From Clavibacter sp. VKM Ac-2873 (lineage in GTDB: Bacteria > Actinomycetota > Actinomycetes > Actinomycetales > Microbacteriaceae), in assembly GCF_015351075.1 (NCBI RefSeq), contig NZ_JADKRS010000001.1:930001-994000 (forward strand): a DNA stretch of 64,000 bases. Direction: 5' to 3'. The position numbers were made by a program, and so were the translations under genes. Position 1 is the first letter of the stretch. Every line of letters starts with the position of its first letter. This document shows, one piece after another, positions 1 through 9,604 of the stretch. Under the pieces are notes generated by a model. That model was not told where the DNA came from. It made no database searches and was given only the letters and a program-made list of their open reading frames with translations.

Positions 1-334
1 AGACGGCCCGGTGCGTCTCGGTGTCGAGCCGCACGCTGTCCCACCGCCCGAAGGTGGGCGATCCGACGCGGATGTCGACGATGAAGTCGAGCACGGCGCC
101 GGAGACGGCCTTCACGTGCTTGGCTTGGCCGCGCGGCACGTCGGCGAAGTGCACGCCGCGGACGACGCCGCGCTTCGAGACGCTCATGTTGGCCTGGCGG
201 AGGTCGAGCGGGTGGCCGACCGCCTCCTGGATCTCGTCGAACCGGTACCACTCGAGGAACACGCCCCGGTCGTCGGCGCGCTGGACGGGGGTCAGCTCGT
301 ACGCGTCGGGTACGGCGAGCTCTCGGATCTGCAC
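1..334 (-). CDS. rmlC: dTDP-4-dehydrorhamnose 3,5-epimerase, 3' part outside window
   Basis: Reading leftward from a GTG at 334 gives VQIRELAVPDAYELTPVQ, followed by DDRGVFLEWYR, LRQANMSVSKRGVVRG-HF and HVKAVSGAVLDFIVDIRVGS. This is the N-terminal half of RmlC, a cupin that epimerises C3 and C5 of dTDP-4-keto-6-deoxyglucose for dTDP-L-rhamnose. About 111 codons are present and the C-terminus lies beyond base 1. The start sits 21 bases after the GtrA gene stop on the same strand, so the two are probably co-transcribed. Start choice is moderately sure; family is clear. RmlB and RmlD are encoded divergently nearby; rmlA is not visible. Confidence 0.88.
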   Translation of the reverse strand, partial: MQIRELAVPDAYELTPVQRADDRGVFLEWYRFDEIQEAVGHPLDLRQANMSVSKRGVVRGVHFADVPRGQAKHVKAVSGAVLDFIVDIRVGSPTFGRWDSVRLDTETHRAV

Positions 335-355
335 GAGGCCGACCCTAGCAACGCG

Positions 356-856
356 TCACCGCGGCTCCGGGGCCCCGGCGCCCTCCGGATGCGAACCGCC
401 CTCCCCCTCTCCGGGGGACGCGCGCCGGAACGAGAAGCGCCCGTGGCCCACGTAGCTCACGACGGTGATGAGGAGCACGAGCAGCGCCTGCGCCCCGAGG
501 CGGGGCACGCCGAGCGCGACGAGGACGGGCAGGAGCGCCGCGTTCAGGGTGATGGAGACCGCGTACACCGACACGAACCGGGCGAAGTCGCGGAGCACGT
601 GCCCGTGGACGCGGAAGACTAGCCGCCGGTACAGCGCGAAGGCCGCGACGATCGCCGCGGCGTAGCTGACGAGGAGCGGCACGAGGGATCCCGCGACGGG
701 GTGGCCGGCACGATCGAGCGCCCGGCCGGCGGTCGCCTCCGCCGCGGCGAAGAGGAGGAACGCGAATCCGGTGTTGAACGCGCCGACGAGCAGGAACCGC
801 ACGCGCCGGTCGCCGAGGAGCTCCCGGAGGCGGGAGGCGGACGGGATCCGGGGCAT
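356..856 (-). CDS. GtrA family membrane protein
   Basis: 166 residues starting at MPRIPSAS. There are four hydrophobic segments, about residues 15-37, 45-67, 83-105 and 115-135, with basic loops and the family-like motif VRFLLVGAFNTGFAFLLF near the N-terminus. GtrA proteins are thought to help move polyprenyl-linked sugars across the membrane for surface glycan decoration. The open frame extends upstream to 1060, but that extension is proline/arginine-rich and overlaps the divergent rmlB leader, so ATG 856 is preferred. It is likely transcribed with rmlC, which starts 21 bases downstream. The sugar carried is unknown. Confidence 0.85.
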   Translation of the reverse strand: MPRIPSASRLRELLGDRRVRFLLVGAFNTGFAFLLFAAAEATAGRALDRAGHPVAGSLVPLLVSYAAAIVAAFALYRRLVFRVHGHVLRDFARFVSVYAVSITLNAALLPVLVALGVPRLGAQALLVLLITVVSYVGHGRFSFRRASPGEGEGGSHPEGAGAPEPR

Positions 857-1016
857 CCGACCATGATGCCCGTCCCGCCCGCCGGTCCCCTGATGTGGGG
901 GCCGCGCAGCCCCTCGGCGCCCCGCCCGCCCTCGGTAGGATCGAGCGCCGGCGCCCGAACGCCGTCCCCCGACGCCGGTCCACCCCACCGGCGCCTCTAC
1001 CGAAGGACGTATCCCC

Positions 1017-2006
1017 ATGAGGATCCTCGTGACCGGCGGCGCCGGCTTCATCGGCTCCAACTTCGTGCGCCACGCGCTGCAGGACCACTACGCCGGGCTC
1101 GAGGGCGCCGACGTCGTCGTGCTCGACGCGCTCACCTACTCGGGCAACCTCGAGAACCTCGCGCCCGTCAGCGGCTCCCCGCGCTACGCGTTCGTCCACG
1201 GCGACATCCGCGACGACGCCGTCCTCGACGAGTGGATCCCGCAGGTCGACGCCGTCGTGCACTTCGCGGCCGAGAGCCACGTCGACCGCTCCGTGCGCGA
1301 CGCGAGCATCTTCGTCGAGACGAACGTCCTCGGCACGCAGAAGCTCCTCGACGCGGCCCTCCGCCACGACCTCAAGCGCTTCGTGCACGTGTCCACCGAC
1401 GAGGTCTACGGATCCATCGCCGAGGGTTCGTGGGACGAGGAGCGGCCGCTCGAGCCCAACTCCCCGTACTCCGCGTCGAAGGCCGGAAGCGACCTGCTCG
1501 CCCGGTCGTACCACCGCACGCACGGGCTGGACGTCTCGATCACGCGCTGCTCGAACAACTACGGGCCGTACCACTTCCCCGAGAAGGTCATCCCGCTGTT
1601 CGTCACGAACCTCATCGACGACGAGCACGTCCCGCTCTACGGCGAGGGCCTCAACGTCCGCGACTGGCTGCACGTCGACGACCACTGCCGTGGCATCGCC
1701 CTCGTGCTCGCGCAGGGCGCGCCCGGCGAGGTCTACAACATCGGCGGCGGCACCGAGCTCACGAACCGCGAGCTCACGCAGCTGCTCCTCGACGCCACCG
1801 GCCGCGACTGGTCGTACGTGGACCGCGTCGAGGACCGCAAGGGCCACGACCTCCGCTACTCCGTCGACATCTCCAAGATCCAGCGCGAGCTCGGCTACGC
1901 GCCGCAGGTGCCGTTCGCCGAGGGCCTCGCCGACGTCGTGCGGTGGTACCGCGAGAACCGCGCGTGGTGGGAGCCGCTGAAGGCGCGCGCCGAGCTGCCC
2001 GCGTGA
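1017..2006 (+). CDS. rmlB: dTDP-glucose 4,6-dehydratase
   Basis: 329 residues, normal for RmlB, an extended short-chain dehydrogenase that converts dTDP-glucose to dTDP-4-keto-6-deoxyglucose with bound NAD. Visible motifs: GGAGFIG at 7-13 for the dinucleotide, the STDEVYG block at 126-132 with the catalytic Asp-Glu pair, and YSASK at 151-155. SRCSNNYGP-like substrate motif appears as TRCSNNYGPY at 177-186. A good ribosome site, GAAGGACG, lies about 10 bases before ATG 1017. The stop overlaps the rmlD GTG by four bases, so translation is coupled. Confidence 0.96.
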   Translation: MRILVTGGAGFIGSNFVRHALQDHYAGLEGADVVVLDALTYSGNLENLAPVSGSPRYAFVHGDIRDDAVLDEWIPQVDAVVHFAAESHVDRSVRDASIFVETNVLGTQKLLDAALRHDLKRFVHVSTDEVYGSIAEGSWDEERPLEPNSPYSASKAGSDLLARSYHRTHGLDVSITRCSNNYGPYHFPEKVIPLFVTNLIDDEHVPLYGEGLNVRDWLHVDDHCRGIALVLAQGAPGEVYNIGGGTELTNRELTQLLLDATGRDWSYVDRVEDRKGHDLRYSVDISKIQRELGYAPQVPFAEGLADVVRWYRENRAWWEPLKARAELPA

Positions 2007-2857
2007 GCAGGATCCTCGTCACCGGCGGGCGCGGCATGCTCGGCCAGGACCTCGTCCCGGCCCTCGCCGCCCACGACGTGACGGCGCCGGCGCGCGCCGA
2101 GCTCGACATCACCGACGCGTCCGCCGTCCGCGCCGCCGTGGCCGGGCACGACGTGGTCGTCAACCTCGCCGCGTACACCGCGGTCGACGCGGCGGAGGAG
2201 CACGAGGACGAGGCCCGGGCGATCAACGCGACCGCCGCCGGGATCCTCGCCCGCGCCGCGGCGGAGGCCGGGGCGCGCATCGTGCACGTGTCGACCGACT
2301 ACGTCTTCGACGGATCCGCCACCTCCCCCTACCCCGAGGACGCGCCGCACGCGCCCGTGTCCGCCTACGGCCGCACCAAGGCCGAGGGCGAGCGGCTCGT
2401 GCTCGCCGGCCATCCGACCGGCGCCAGCGTCGTGCGCACCGCGTGGCTCTACGGCGCGGGCGGCCCGTCCTTCCCATCCACGATGCTGCGCCTCGCCGCC
2501 ACGCACGACACCGTGTCCGTGGTGGACGACCAGCGCGGCCAGCCGACCTGGACCGTCGACCTCGCGGCGCGCATCGCGGAGCTCGTGGACGCGGGCGCCC
2601 CGGCCGGCGTCTTCCACGGCACGGCATCCGGCGAGACCACCTGGCACGGTCTCGCGCGGGCCGTCTTCGCGGCGACGGGGCTGGATCCCGCGCGCGTGCT
2701 GCCCACCGACAGCGCCTCCTTCGTGCGGCCCGCTCCCCGACCCGCGTACTCCGTGCTGGGCCACGACGCCTGGGCCCGGGTCGGCATGACGCCGCTCCGC
2801 GACTGGCGCGCGGCGCTGTCCGCCGCCGCCGCCCACGGCGTCCTCCGGGCGCGCTGA
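2003..2857 (+). CDS. rmlD: dTDP-4-dehydrorhamnose reductase
   Basis: 284 residues from GTG 2003, which overlaps the rmlB stop as GTGA. RmlD reduces dTDP-4-keto-L-rhamnose to dTDP-L-rhamnose with NAD(P)H. The Rossmann motif GGRGMLG is at 8-14, STDYVFDG at 97-104 and YGRTK at 122-126, matching the family catalytic triad. Together with rmlB and the divergent rmlC it supplies rhamnose for a wall or capsular polymer, which the exporter encoded just downstream probably carries. Length and motifs are intact. Confidence 0.95.
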   Translation: MSRILVTGGRGMLGQDLVPALAAHDVTAPARAELDITDASAVRAAVAGHDVVVNLAAYTAVDAAEEHEDEARAINATAAGILARAAAEAGARIVHVSTDYVFDGSATSPYPEDAPHAPVSAYGRTKAEGERLVLAGHPTGASVVRTAWLYGAGGPSFPSTMLRLAATHDTVSVVDDQRGQPTWTVDLAARIAELVDAGAPAGVFHGTASGETTWHGLARAVFAATGLDPARVLPTDSASFVRPAPRPAYSVLGHDAWARVGMTPLRDWRAALSAAAAHGVLRAR

Positions 2858-2953
2858 CGGTTACACTCGTGTCCGGTCCGATCCCGGACGCCGCCAGTCG
2901 CCACCGCTCCGCTTGACGCGCGAGCCCCACGCAGTCCGAAGGGCACCACAGAA

Positions 2954-3823
2954 GTGTCGAGCATGACGATCTCCCCCTCGCGGGAGTTCTCGAGGCCCGG
3001 CACGGGCGCGGGGCTCCTGGACGTGTACCGCCGCCGCTACCTCCTCTCCCTCCTCGTGAAGAAGGAGGTGCAGGTCAGGTACCGCGGATCCGTCCTCGGC
3101 TGGCTCTGGTCGTACGTGAAGCCGGCCGCCCAGTTCGCCGTGTTCTTCGTGGCGATGGGCGTGTTCCTGCAGCTCAACCGCAACCAGGTGAACTACCCCG
3201 TCTACCTGTTCTCCGGGATCATCCTCATCAACTTCTACACGGAGGCGTTCTCCAACTCCACGAAGTCGCTCGTGGACAACGGGGCGCTGATCAAGAAGAT
3301 CTACCTCCCCCGGGAGCTGTTCCCGGTCTCGAGCACCTTCGTGGCGCTCGTCAACTTCCTGCCGCAGCTCGTGATCCTGCTGGTCGTCTGCCTGCTGGTG
3401 GGCTGGGCGCCCACGCCCGTACAGGTGCTCGGCATCCTCCTGGCGATCGCCATCATCGGCACGCTCGCCATCGGCCTCGGGATGCTGTTCGGGGCGGCCA
3501 ACGTGTCGTTCCGCGACTCGCAGAACTTCGTCGAGCTCATCGTGATGGTCGTCGTGTGGGCGTCGCCCGTGCTCTACCCCTACGCCCAGGTCGCCAAGGT
3601 GCTGCCGGACTGGCTGCTCGTCATCTACCAGCTCAACCCCGTGACCGCGGCGGTCGAGCTCTTCCACGCCGCGTTCTGGTACCCCACCACGGGCGGCGCG
3701 GGCGAGCTGCCGCCGAACCTCTGGATGTACGGGTTCATCGCCCTCGGCGTCTCGCTCCTGAGCCTCCTGCTCGGGCAGCTCGTATTCAAGAAGCTGGAGG
3801 GGCGCTTTGCCCAGGACCTCTGA
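2954..3823 (+). CDS. polysaccharide ABC transporter permease (Wzm/TagG type)
   Basis: 289 residues. An amphipathic N-terminal region with [22 protein letters not shown] leads into [13 protein letters not shown], typical of ABC-2 polysaccharide and teichoic acid exporters, followed by six predicted membrane segments. GTG 2954 is preferred because GAAGGG lies about 10 bases upstream; ATG 2963 is an alternative. The stop overlaps the ATPase gene start by 17 bases, so the two subunits are translated together. Context after rmlBD suggests export of a rhamnose-containing glycan, but the substrate is inference. Confidence 0.9.
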   Translation: MSSMTISPSREFSRPGTGAGLLDVYRRRYLLSLLVKKEVQVRYRGSVLGWLWSYVKPAAQFAVFFVAMGVFLQLNRNQVNYPVYLFSGIILINFYTEAFSNSTKSLVDNGALIKKIYLPRELFPVSSTFVALVNFLPQLVILLVVCLLVGWAPTPVQVLGILLAIAIIGTLAIGLGMLFGAANVSFRDSQNFVELIVMVVVWASPVLYPYAQVAKVLPDWLLVIYQLNPVTAAVELFHAAFWYPTTGGAGELPPNLWMYGFIALGVSLLSLLLGQLVFKKLEGRFAQDL

Positions 3824-4553
3824 ATCCGACGCGCTCCCGCGCATCATCGTGCGGAACGTGCGCAAGTCGTTCCTCCTCCGCCACACGCACTCCATCAAGG
3901 AGACGGTGATCGCGGCCGTCCGGCGCAAGCCGCTCGCGTCCACGTTCGACGCCCTCGCGGACGTGAGCTTCGAGGTGCGGCCCGGCGAGTCCGTCGCCCT
4001 CATGGGCTTCAACGGATCCGGCAAGTCGACGCTGCTGAAGCTCATCTCCGGCGTCTACCAGCCCGACAGCGGCGACGTGCTCGCGCGCGGCCGCATCGCC
4101 GGCCTCATCGAGGTGGGCGCGGGGTTCCACCCCGACCTCTCCGGCCGCGAGAACATCTACCTCAACGCCGCCATCCTCGGCATGAGCCAGCAGGAGATCG
4201 ACGCGCGCTTCGACCAGATCGTCGAGTTCAGCGAGATCGAGAAGTTCATCGACACCGAGGTCAAGCACTACTCCTCGGGCATGTTCCTCCGCCTGGCGTT
4301 CTCCGTCGCGATCCACACGGAGGTCGACATCCTGCTGGTCGACGAGATCCTCTCCGTCGGCGACGAGCCGTTCCAGCGCAAGTGCCTCGCCAAGATCCGG
4401 GAGCTGCACGACGCGGGCAAGACGCTCGTGGTCGTCAGCCACGACCTCGACATGGTCTCCGACCTCTGCGAGCGCGGCATCCTCATCAAGTCGGGCCACG
4501 TCGAGTTCGACGGCCCGTCCAAGGAGGCCGTGGAGCGGATGCGCCAGGGCTGA
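3807..4553 (+). CDS. polysaccharide ABC transporter ATP-binding protein (Wzt/TagH type)
   Basis: 248 residues from TTG 3807, which has CTGGAGGGG just upstream and starts inside the permease gene. Walker [10 protein letters not shown] is at 67-75, the signature YSSGM at 155-159, Walker B ILLVDE at 175-180 and the switch His at 212. An N-terminal extension before the ABC fold ([14 protein letters not shown]) is typical of the TagH/Wzt group. The C-terminal glycan-recognition domain of long Wzt proteins is absent, as in short TagH-like or Wzt partners. It powers the permease encoded immediately upstream. Confidence 0.92.
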   Translation: MPRTSESDALPRIIVRNVRKSFLLRHTHSIKETVIAAVRRKPLASTFDALADVSFEVRPGESVALMGFNGSGKSTLLKLISGVYQPDSGDVLARGRIAGLIEVGAGFHPDLSGRENIYLNAAILGMSQQEIDARFDQIVEFSEIEKFIDTEVKHYSSGMFLRLAFSVAIHTEVDILLVDEILSVGDEPFQRKCLAKIRELHDAGKTLVVVSHDLDMVSDLCERGILIKSGHVEFDGPSKEAVERMRQG

Positions 4554-4594
4554 GCCCGCCGGGCGCTCCTCCCCGATCCCCGGCGGCGCGCCGG

Positions 4595-4600
4595 TACGAT
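4595..4600 (+). promoter_or_regulatory. candidate -10 element before the GT4 gene
   Basis: TACGAT in the 90-base gap between the exporter ATPase and the glycosyltransferase, in the context CCGGTACGAT. It would give a leader of roughly 35-40 bases. No clear -35 is visible. Confidence 0.35.
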
Positions 4601-4643
4601 GGTCCTCCCGCGGGCCGAACCGACACCCGCGCGATGGAGGAAC

Positions 4644-5783
4644 GTGACCACCACGCTGCGCGTGATCATCGACCAGCTCACCGGACCCGCGCTCGGGGGC
4701 ATCGGCCGCTACGCCGAGGACCTGACGACCGCGATCGTCGCCGCGACGCCGAGCGGATGCGAGGTCGAGGGCGTCGTCTCCGCGATCACCCCGGAGCAGA
4801 CCGCGGACCTCGAGGCCCGCCTGCCCGGCCTCGCCCGCGTCACGCGCGTCCCGCTCCCCCGCCGGGAGCTCTCCCGCGCCTGGCAGCTCGGGCTGCCCAC
4901 CCCGGGGACGACCGGGATGGTGCACGCGCCCGGCCTCCTCGCGCCGCTGCGCCGCCACGACCGCGTGAACACGAACGACCAGATCGTCGCCACCATCCAC
5001 GACGTCAACGCGTGGACGCACCCCGAGAGCATGACGAGCGCCTCCGTCTCCTGGACGAAGGCCATGGCCAAGCGCGCGCGCAAGCACGCCGACGCCGTCG
5101 TGGTGCCCTCGCACGCGCTCGCCGAGGAGCTGGCGCGCTACGTCGACCTGGGCGACCGGGTGCGGGTGATCGGCGGGGCCGTCAGCCCGCGCCTCGCCCT
5201 GCCCGCGGATCCAGACGCCCGTGCGGCGGAGCTCGACCTGCCGGCCGACTACCTCCTCACCGTCGGGAGCCTCGAGCCGCGCAAGGGCGTCCAGGCGCTC
5301 GTGGAGGCGCTGGCCCGGCCCGAGACCGGGGACCTGCCGCTCCTCATCGTCGGCTCCGCCACGTGGGGCGACGTCGAGCTCGCCCAGGTGGCCGACGAGG
5401 CGGGCGTCGACCCGGCTCGCGTGCGGAGCCTGGGATCCCTCGCCGACGCCGACCTCGCCGTCGCGCTCGACCGCGCCACGGTCTTCGTGCACCCGAGCCT
5501 CTCCGAGGGCTTCGGGCTGCCGGTCGTGGAGGCGCTGTCCTTCGGCACGCCCGTCGTCCACTCGGACGCGCCTGCCCTCCTCGAGGTCGCGGCGGACGCG
5601 GGCGTCGTGGTGCCCCGCGAGGACGCCGCCGGCTACCCGCTGCGCCTCGCCGAGGCGATCGGCGGCCTGCTGTCCGACACGGCCGCGCGCGAGCGCCTCG
5701 CGGTCGTCGGCCAGGACCGGGCCCGCGCGTTCAGCTGGCGTGACTCCGCCGAGAAGGTCTGGCAGCTGCACGCCGACCTCTAG
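4644..5783 (+). CDS. GT4-family glycosyltransferase
   Basis: 379 residues from GTG 4644, which is preceded by ATGGAGGA; the frame also opens at ATG 4599 but without a ribosome site. The fold is GT-B. The N-terminus holds DQLTGPALGGIGRYAEDL, the middle holds YLLTVGSLEPRKGVQ, the usual start of the C-terminal nucleotide-sugar domain, and SEGFGLPVVEAL near residues 287-298 is the EX7E nucleotide-sugar motif. It likely transfers a sugar to the polymer handled by the adjacent rhamnose and export genes. Donor and acceptor cannot be read from sequence. Confidence 0.88.
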   Translation: MTTTLRVIIDQLTGPALGGIGRYAEDLTTAIVAATPSGCEVEGVVSAITPEQTADLEARLPGLARVTRVPLPRRELSRAWQLGLPTPGTTGMVHAPGLLAPLRRHDRVNTNDQIVATIHDVNAWTHPESMTSASVSWTKAMAKRARKHADAVVVPSHALAEELARYVDLGDRVRVIGGAVSPRLALPADPDARAAELDLPADYLLTVGSLEPRKGVQALVEALARPETGDLPLLIVGSATWGDVELAQVADEAGVDPARVRSLGSLADADLAVALDRATVFVHPSLSEGFGLPVVEALSFGTPVVHSDAPALLEVAADAGVVVPREDAAGYPLRLAEAIGGLLSDTAARERLAVVGQDRARAFSWRDSAEKVWQLHADL

Positions 5784-5803
5784 GCGCCTGCGCCGCCGGA
5801 GGA

Positions 5804-7153
5804 TCAGCCCGCGGAGCCGTTCGCGAACTGGTCCTGGATCGCCTGGCGGATGGCGGGGAAGTCCGGCTTCTGCGAGTCGAACCTCGGCGGCACGATCTCC
5901 AGGTCGTCGATGGGCTGGTCCTTCGTCTTCAGCGCGAGCTGCGTGAAGTAGCCGAGCATGCCGCGGGGGATGTCGGTCGTGACCACCTGCTGGCCGGCCT
6001 GCGCGATCGCATCGAACTTGGTGAGCACGTTGGCCGGGTCGAACTGCTTCAGCACCGCCTGCTGCACCTCGCGCTGACGCGACATGCGGTCGTAGTCGGT
6101 GGCCTGGTAGCGGGAGCGCGCGTACCAGAGCGCGTGGTAGCCGTCGAGCTTCTGCTCGCCGGGCTCGATCCACTCGGGGATCGGCACCGGCCGGAACTTG
6201 TCGTCGTGCCCGGATCCCATGCCGATGCGGCGCTTCACGTCGATGTCGATGCCGCCCAGCGCGTCCACCATGTCGGAGAACCCCTGCATGTCGATGAGCG
6301 CGTAGTACTGGATCGTGAGTCCCGTGACGCCCTGCACGGCCTCGCGCATCGCCTCGATGCCGGGGAGGCTCCCCTTCGCCTTCGCGTCGGGGTAGAGGTC
6401 CTGCTTGTAGACCTCGACCTCGGTGTAGATGGAGTTGAGCATGCAGGCGTCGACGTCGCAGTGCTGGTAGCCCTTCGGGTAGCGCGCCAGCAGGGGCGAG
6501 CCGTCGGAGAACGGGACCTTCTCCATGTCGCGCGGCAGGCCCACCATGGTCGCGCGCCCGGTGTCGGCGTCGATGCTGACAACGGTGATGCTGTCGGGAC
6601 GCAGGCCCGCCCGGTCGCTGCCCGCGTCGCCGCCCAGCAGCATGATGTTGTAGCGCCCGTCGACCGGGGCCTCGGTGGCGTAGTCGCCGAAGATCCCGCC
6701 GAGGGCGCCGCGGCCGACGCCCACGATGTAGGCGGCGTAGCCCGCGGATCCGGCCGTGCCGACCAGCAGCAGCACCGAGAGCGCCGCGATGATCGGCCGG
6801 GCCCGGGGCGCGACGCGCACGATGCGCGTCAGCCGCAGCGTGTCGAGTGCGAGCACCACCCAGAGCACGGCGTAGGCGGCGAGCATCACCTGCAGGACGA
6901 CGAGCAGCCACTCCTGGGACACGAGCTGGATGAGCGCGCCCCGCGCGAACAGCGCCAGCCCCCCGACGACCACGGCGAGCGCCCAGACGACGAGCGTGGA
7001 GGCGAGGCCGATGCGGCCGAGACGGCGGTTCCCCGCGAGGACCTGGGCGGATCCGGGGATGAGGACGTTCAGCACCACGAGCCACCAGGCCCGGGTGGTC
7101 ATGATGCGCGGGGACCGGCTGTCCGGGTGCCGGATGGGCTGGGTCAGGCTCAC
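5804..7153 (-). CDS. LytR-CpsA-Psr (LCP) family glycopolymer transferase
   Basis: 449 residues. Four hydrophobic segments occupy roughly the first 150 residues, including [21 protein letters not shown]. The extracellular LCP domain follows from about 165, with [32 protein letters not shown] and [20 protein letters not shown], the last carrying the conserved arginines that bind polyprenyl pyrophosphate. LCP proteins attach teichoic acids, arabinogalactan or capsule to peptidoglycan. The ATG overlaps the purE stop by four bases, so this envelope gene is coupled to purine genes. More membrane segments than the one-segment classic LCP. Confidence 0.93.
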   Translation of the reverse strand: MSLTQPIRHPDSRSPRIMTTRAWWLVVLNVLIPGSAQVLAGNRRLGRIGLASTLVVWALAVVVGGLALFARGALIQLVSQEWLLVVLQVMLAAYAVLWVVLALDTLRLTRIVRVAPRARPIIAALSVLLLVGTAGSAGYAAYIVGVGRGALGGIFGDYATEAPVDGRYNIMLLGGDAGSDRAGLRPDSITVVSIDADTGRATMVGLPRDMEKVPFSDGSPLLARYPKGYQHCDVDACMLNSIYTEVEVYKQDLYPDAKAKGSLPGIEAMREAVQGVTGLTIQYYALIDMQGFSDMVDALGGIDIDVKRRIGMGSGHDDKFRPVPIPEWIEPGEQKLDGYHALWYARSRYQATDYDRMSRQREVQQAVLKQFDPANVLTKFDAIAQAGQQVVTTDIPRGMLGYFTQLALKTKDQPIDDLEIVPPRFDSQKPDFPAIRQAIQDQFANGSAG

Positions 7154-7674
7154 GTGCGGGACGACGCCTTCTGCTGCAGCGCGGCGTTCTTCCGCTCCAC
7201 GAGCTCCGCGAGCTCGGCGCGGTGGCGCGCGAGGGCGTCCGCGATGCGGTCGTCGGAGGTCGAGAGGATGCGCGCCGCGAGCAGGCCCGCGTTCTCCGCG
7301 CCGCCGATGGAGACCGTGGCGACGGGCACGCCCGCGGGCATCTGGACGATCGACAGGAGGGAGTCCATGCCGTCCAGCGTCGCGAGGGGCACGGGCACGC
7401 CGATGACGGGCAGGGTGGTGACGGAGGCGAGCATCCCGGGGAGGTGCGCGGCGCCGCCCGCCCCCGCGATGATGACGCGGATCCCCCGCTCGCGCGCCGT
7501 CTGCCCGTAGGCGATCATGCGCTCGGGCGTGCGGTGCGCGGACAGCACCTCGACCTCGTGGGCGATGCCGAGGGCCTCGAGCGCGCGGGACGCCTTCTCC
7601 ATCACGTTCCAGTCGGAGTCGGAGCCCATGACGAGGCCGACGAGTGCAGGGGTGTCGGGATTCACGGGCTCCAT
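7150..7674 (-). CDS. purE: N5-carboxyaminoimidazole ribonucleotide mutase
   Basis: 174 residues. PurE moves the carboxyl group from N5-CAIR to C4, giving CAIR in de novo purine synthesis. GSDSDW is at 17-22, SAHRTP at 45-50 with the catalytic His-47, and [11 protein letters not shown] at 71-81. ATG 7674 gives [11 protein letters not shown]; a GTG three codons later is possible. It lies 122 bases downstream of purK on the same strand and overlaps the LCP gene start by four bases. Confidence 0.95.
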   Translation of the reverse strand: MEPVNPDTPALVGLVMGSDSDWNVMEKASRALEALGIAHEVEVLSAHRTPERMIAYGQTARERGIRVIIAGAGGAAHLPGMLASVTTLPVIGVPVPLATLDGMDSLLSIVQMPAGVPVATVSIGGAENAGLLAARILSTSDDRIADALARHRAELAELVERKNAALQQKASSRT

Positions 7675-7796
7675 GCTAGGTGTCGGATCCTCGACGCCGG
7701 CCGCGCCACGCAGCCCGCGCGCGGCCGATCCGCGTCGTGTGCCCGCGCCCCCGCGGGCTCCCGACGCCGCCCCGCACCCGCGCGCCGGAGCGCCGG

Positions 7797-8924
7797 TCAG
7801 CCCCGGAAGAAGGCCGCGGCCGCGCGGGCCCGGTACGCGGTCTCGTCGAGGTCGTCGCCCACCACCGTGACGTGCCCGACCTTGCGACCGGGTCGCGGGT
7901 CCTTGCCGTAGAAGTGGAAGCGCGCCTCCGGCTGGTCGGCGAGCGCCCGCGGGTAGCGGTCCGCGATGGTGCCGACCTCGGGCCCGCCGAGGACGTTGAT
8001 CATGACCGACCACGGCGCGAGCGGCCGGGTGGATCCGAGCGGCAGGTCGAGCACCGCGCGCAGGTGCTGCTCGAACTGGCCGGTGACCGCGCCGTCCATC
8101 GACCAGTGGCCGGTGTTGTGCGGCCGCATGGCCAGCTCGTTGACGAGCAGGCGACCGTCGACCGTCTCGAACAGCTCGACCGCGAGGACGCCCGTGACGC
8201 CGAGCCCCTCGGCGATCCCGCGTGCCATCTCCTCCGCCGCCTCGCGGAGGCGGGCGCTCGCGCCGTGGGCGGGCGCGATGACCTCCGCGCACACGCCGTC
8301 GCGCTGGATCGACTCGACCACGGGCCAGGCCGCGATGTCTCCCGAGGGGCGGCGCGCGACCGACTGCGCGAGCTCGCGGGCGTAGTCGACGAGCTCCTCG
8401 GCGAGCAGCGCATCCCCCGCGCCGAGCGCGTCGAACCAGTCGTCGGCGTCCTCGGCGGAGCGGACCACCCGGACGCCCTTGCCGTCGTAGCCGCCGCGCG
8501 GCGTCTTCACCACCGCGACGCCGCCGTTGTCGGCGAGGAACGCGGCGAGCGCGGCGCGGTCGGGGACGCGCGCCCAGACGGGGACGGGGACGCCCAGCTG
8601 CTCGAGCCGCTCGCGCATGAGCAGCTTGTCCTGGGCGACGAGCAGCGCGTCCGGGCCAGGGTGCACCGCGACGCCCTCGGCGACGAGCGCGCGCAGGACG
8701 TGCTGGGGCACGTGCTCGTGGTCGAACGTGATCACGTCCACGTCGCGCGCGAAGGCGCGGACGGCGTCGAGGTCGCGGTAGTCGCCGACGGCCGTGGCGG
8801 CCAGTCCGGCGGACATGCCGTCGGCCTCGGCGAGGACGCGGATCCCGATGCCGAGCTCCACGGCGGGCGCGATCATCATCCGGGCGAGCTGGCCGCCTCC
8901 GACGACTCCGACGGTGGGCGTCAT
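7797..8924 (-). CDS. purK: 5-(carboxyamino)imidazole ribonucleotide synthase
   Basis: 375 residues, an ATP-grasp enzyme that carboxylates AIR to N5-CAIR with ATP and bicarbonate, feeding PurE. The N-terminus [17 protein letters not shown] is diagnostic. [11 protein letters not shown] and [16 protein letters not shown] mark the ATP-grasp core. A strong ribosome site, AAGGAGGAC, precedes ATG 8924. It is the first gene of the leftward purK-purE-LCP unit and is divergent from a GtrA gene. No frame or motif anomaly. Confidence 0.96.
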   Translation of the reverse strand: MTPTVGVVGGGQLARMMIAPAVELGIGIRVLAEADGMSAGLAATAVGDYRDLDAVRAFARDVDVITFDHEHVPQHVLRALVAEGVAVHPGPDALLVAQDKLLMRERLEQLGVPVPVWARVPDRAALAAFLADNGGVAVVKTPRGGYDGKGVRVVRSAEDADDWFDALGAGDALLAEELVDYARELAQSVARRPSGDIAAWPVVESIQRDGVCAEVIAPAHGASARLREAAEEMARGIAEGLGVTGVLAVELFETVDGRLLVNELAMRPHNTGHWSMDGAVTGQFEQHLRAVLDLPLGSTRPLAPWSVMINVLGGPEVGTIADRYPRALADQPEARFHFYGKDPRPGRKVGHVTVVGDDLDETAYRARAAAAFFRG

Positions 8925-9004
8925 GGTGTCCTCCTTGTTCAGGTGGGTGGGCCCGGAGGCGCCTGCGGGCGGCCTCGGGAAGGTCGACGGGCGGGGCCGG
9001 CCGG

Positions 9005-9010
9005 TATCAT
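9005..9010 (+). promoter_or_regulatory. candidate -10 element before second GtrA gene
   Basis: TATCAT in CCGGTATCATCG within the 136-base divergent region between purK and the second GtrA gene. It would give a leader near 45 bases for the rightward gene. No convincing -35 is seen. Confidence 0.4.
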
Positions 9011-9060
9011 CGTCCGTCACGCCACCCGCCATCCTCCCCCATCCAGGACGGACCCCGCCC

Positions 9061-9564
9061 ATGTCCCCCCGTCGCCCCCTCGCGTCGCTCGGCGTCCAGC
9101 TCGCGCAGTTCGGCGTCGTCGGCGGCGCGGGCTTCGTGGTGGACCTCGCGGTCTTCAACCTGCTGCGCGCCACCGTGCTGCACCCCGACGCGGTCGAGGC
9201 CGGTCCGCTGCTCGCCAAGGTCGCCTCCACCGTGGTGGCCATCGCCGTCAACTGGGTGGGCAACCGCTACTGGACCTTCGGCACGCAGCGCACCACGCGC
9301 CGAGGCCGGGAGGCGCTCGAGTTCCTGGCGGTGAGCGTCGTCGGCATGGCCATCGGGCTCGCGTGCCTCTTCGTCTCCCACTACGTCCTGGGGCTCACGT
9401 CGCCGCTCGCGGACAACGTGTCCGCCAACGTCGTCGGCCTGGGGCTCGGATCCGCGGTGCGCTTCGTGCTCTACCGCCAGTGGGTCTACTCCCCCGCCCG
9501 TCGCCACGCGGCACCTCCCGCGTCGGCCCGCGCCGACGACGTCGACCGGGTCCCGGTGTCCTAG
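9061..9564 (+). CDS. GtrA family membrane protein (second copy)
   Basis: 167 residues with four membrane segments and the family opening QLAQFGVVGGAGFVVDLAVFNLL. NWVGNRYWTFG near 77-87 matches the conserved Asn-Arg-Tyr/Phe-Trp-Thr-Phe block between helices two and three of GtrA proteins. It is divergent from purK and convergent with the PH-domain gene. It differs considerably from the GtrA protein at 356-856, so it is probably an ancient paralogue that serves another glycan. The longer upstream frame back to 8794 overlaps purK and is rejected. Confidence 0.86.
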   Translation: MSPRRPLASLGVQLAQFGVVGGAGFVVDLAVFNLLRATVLHPDAVEAGPLLAKVASTVVAIAVNWVGNRYWTFGTQRTTRRGREALEFLAVSVVGMAIGLACLFVSHYVLGLTSPLADNVSANVVGLGLGSAVRFVLYRQWVYSPARRHAAPPASARADDVDRVPVS

Positions 9565-9604
9565 GGCTCCGACGACGCGGGGCCGCGCGACGACCGGGAG
9601 GCGC

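Noticed and set aside
701-2857. 718-residue frame with RmlD at its C-terminus, suggesting a fusion
   Set aside because: The first part overlaps rmlB in another frame and is Arg-rich. RmlD starts cleanly at GTG 2003 with a GTGA overlap.
3786-7085. Open frame of 1099 codons on the minus strand over the exporter, glycosyltransferase and LCP genes
   Set aside because: Overlaps coherent genes in other frames, shows Arg/Ala/Gly low-complexity composition and has no ribosome site.
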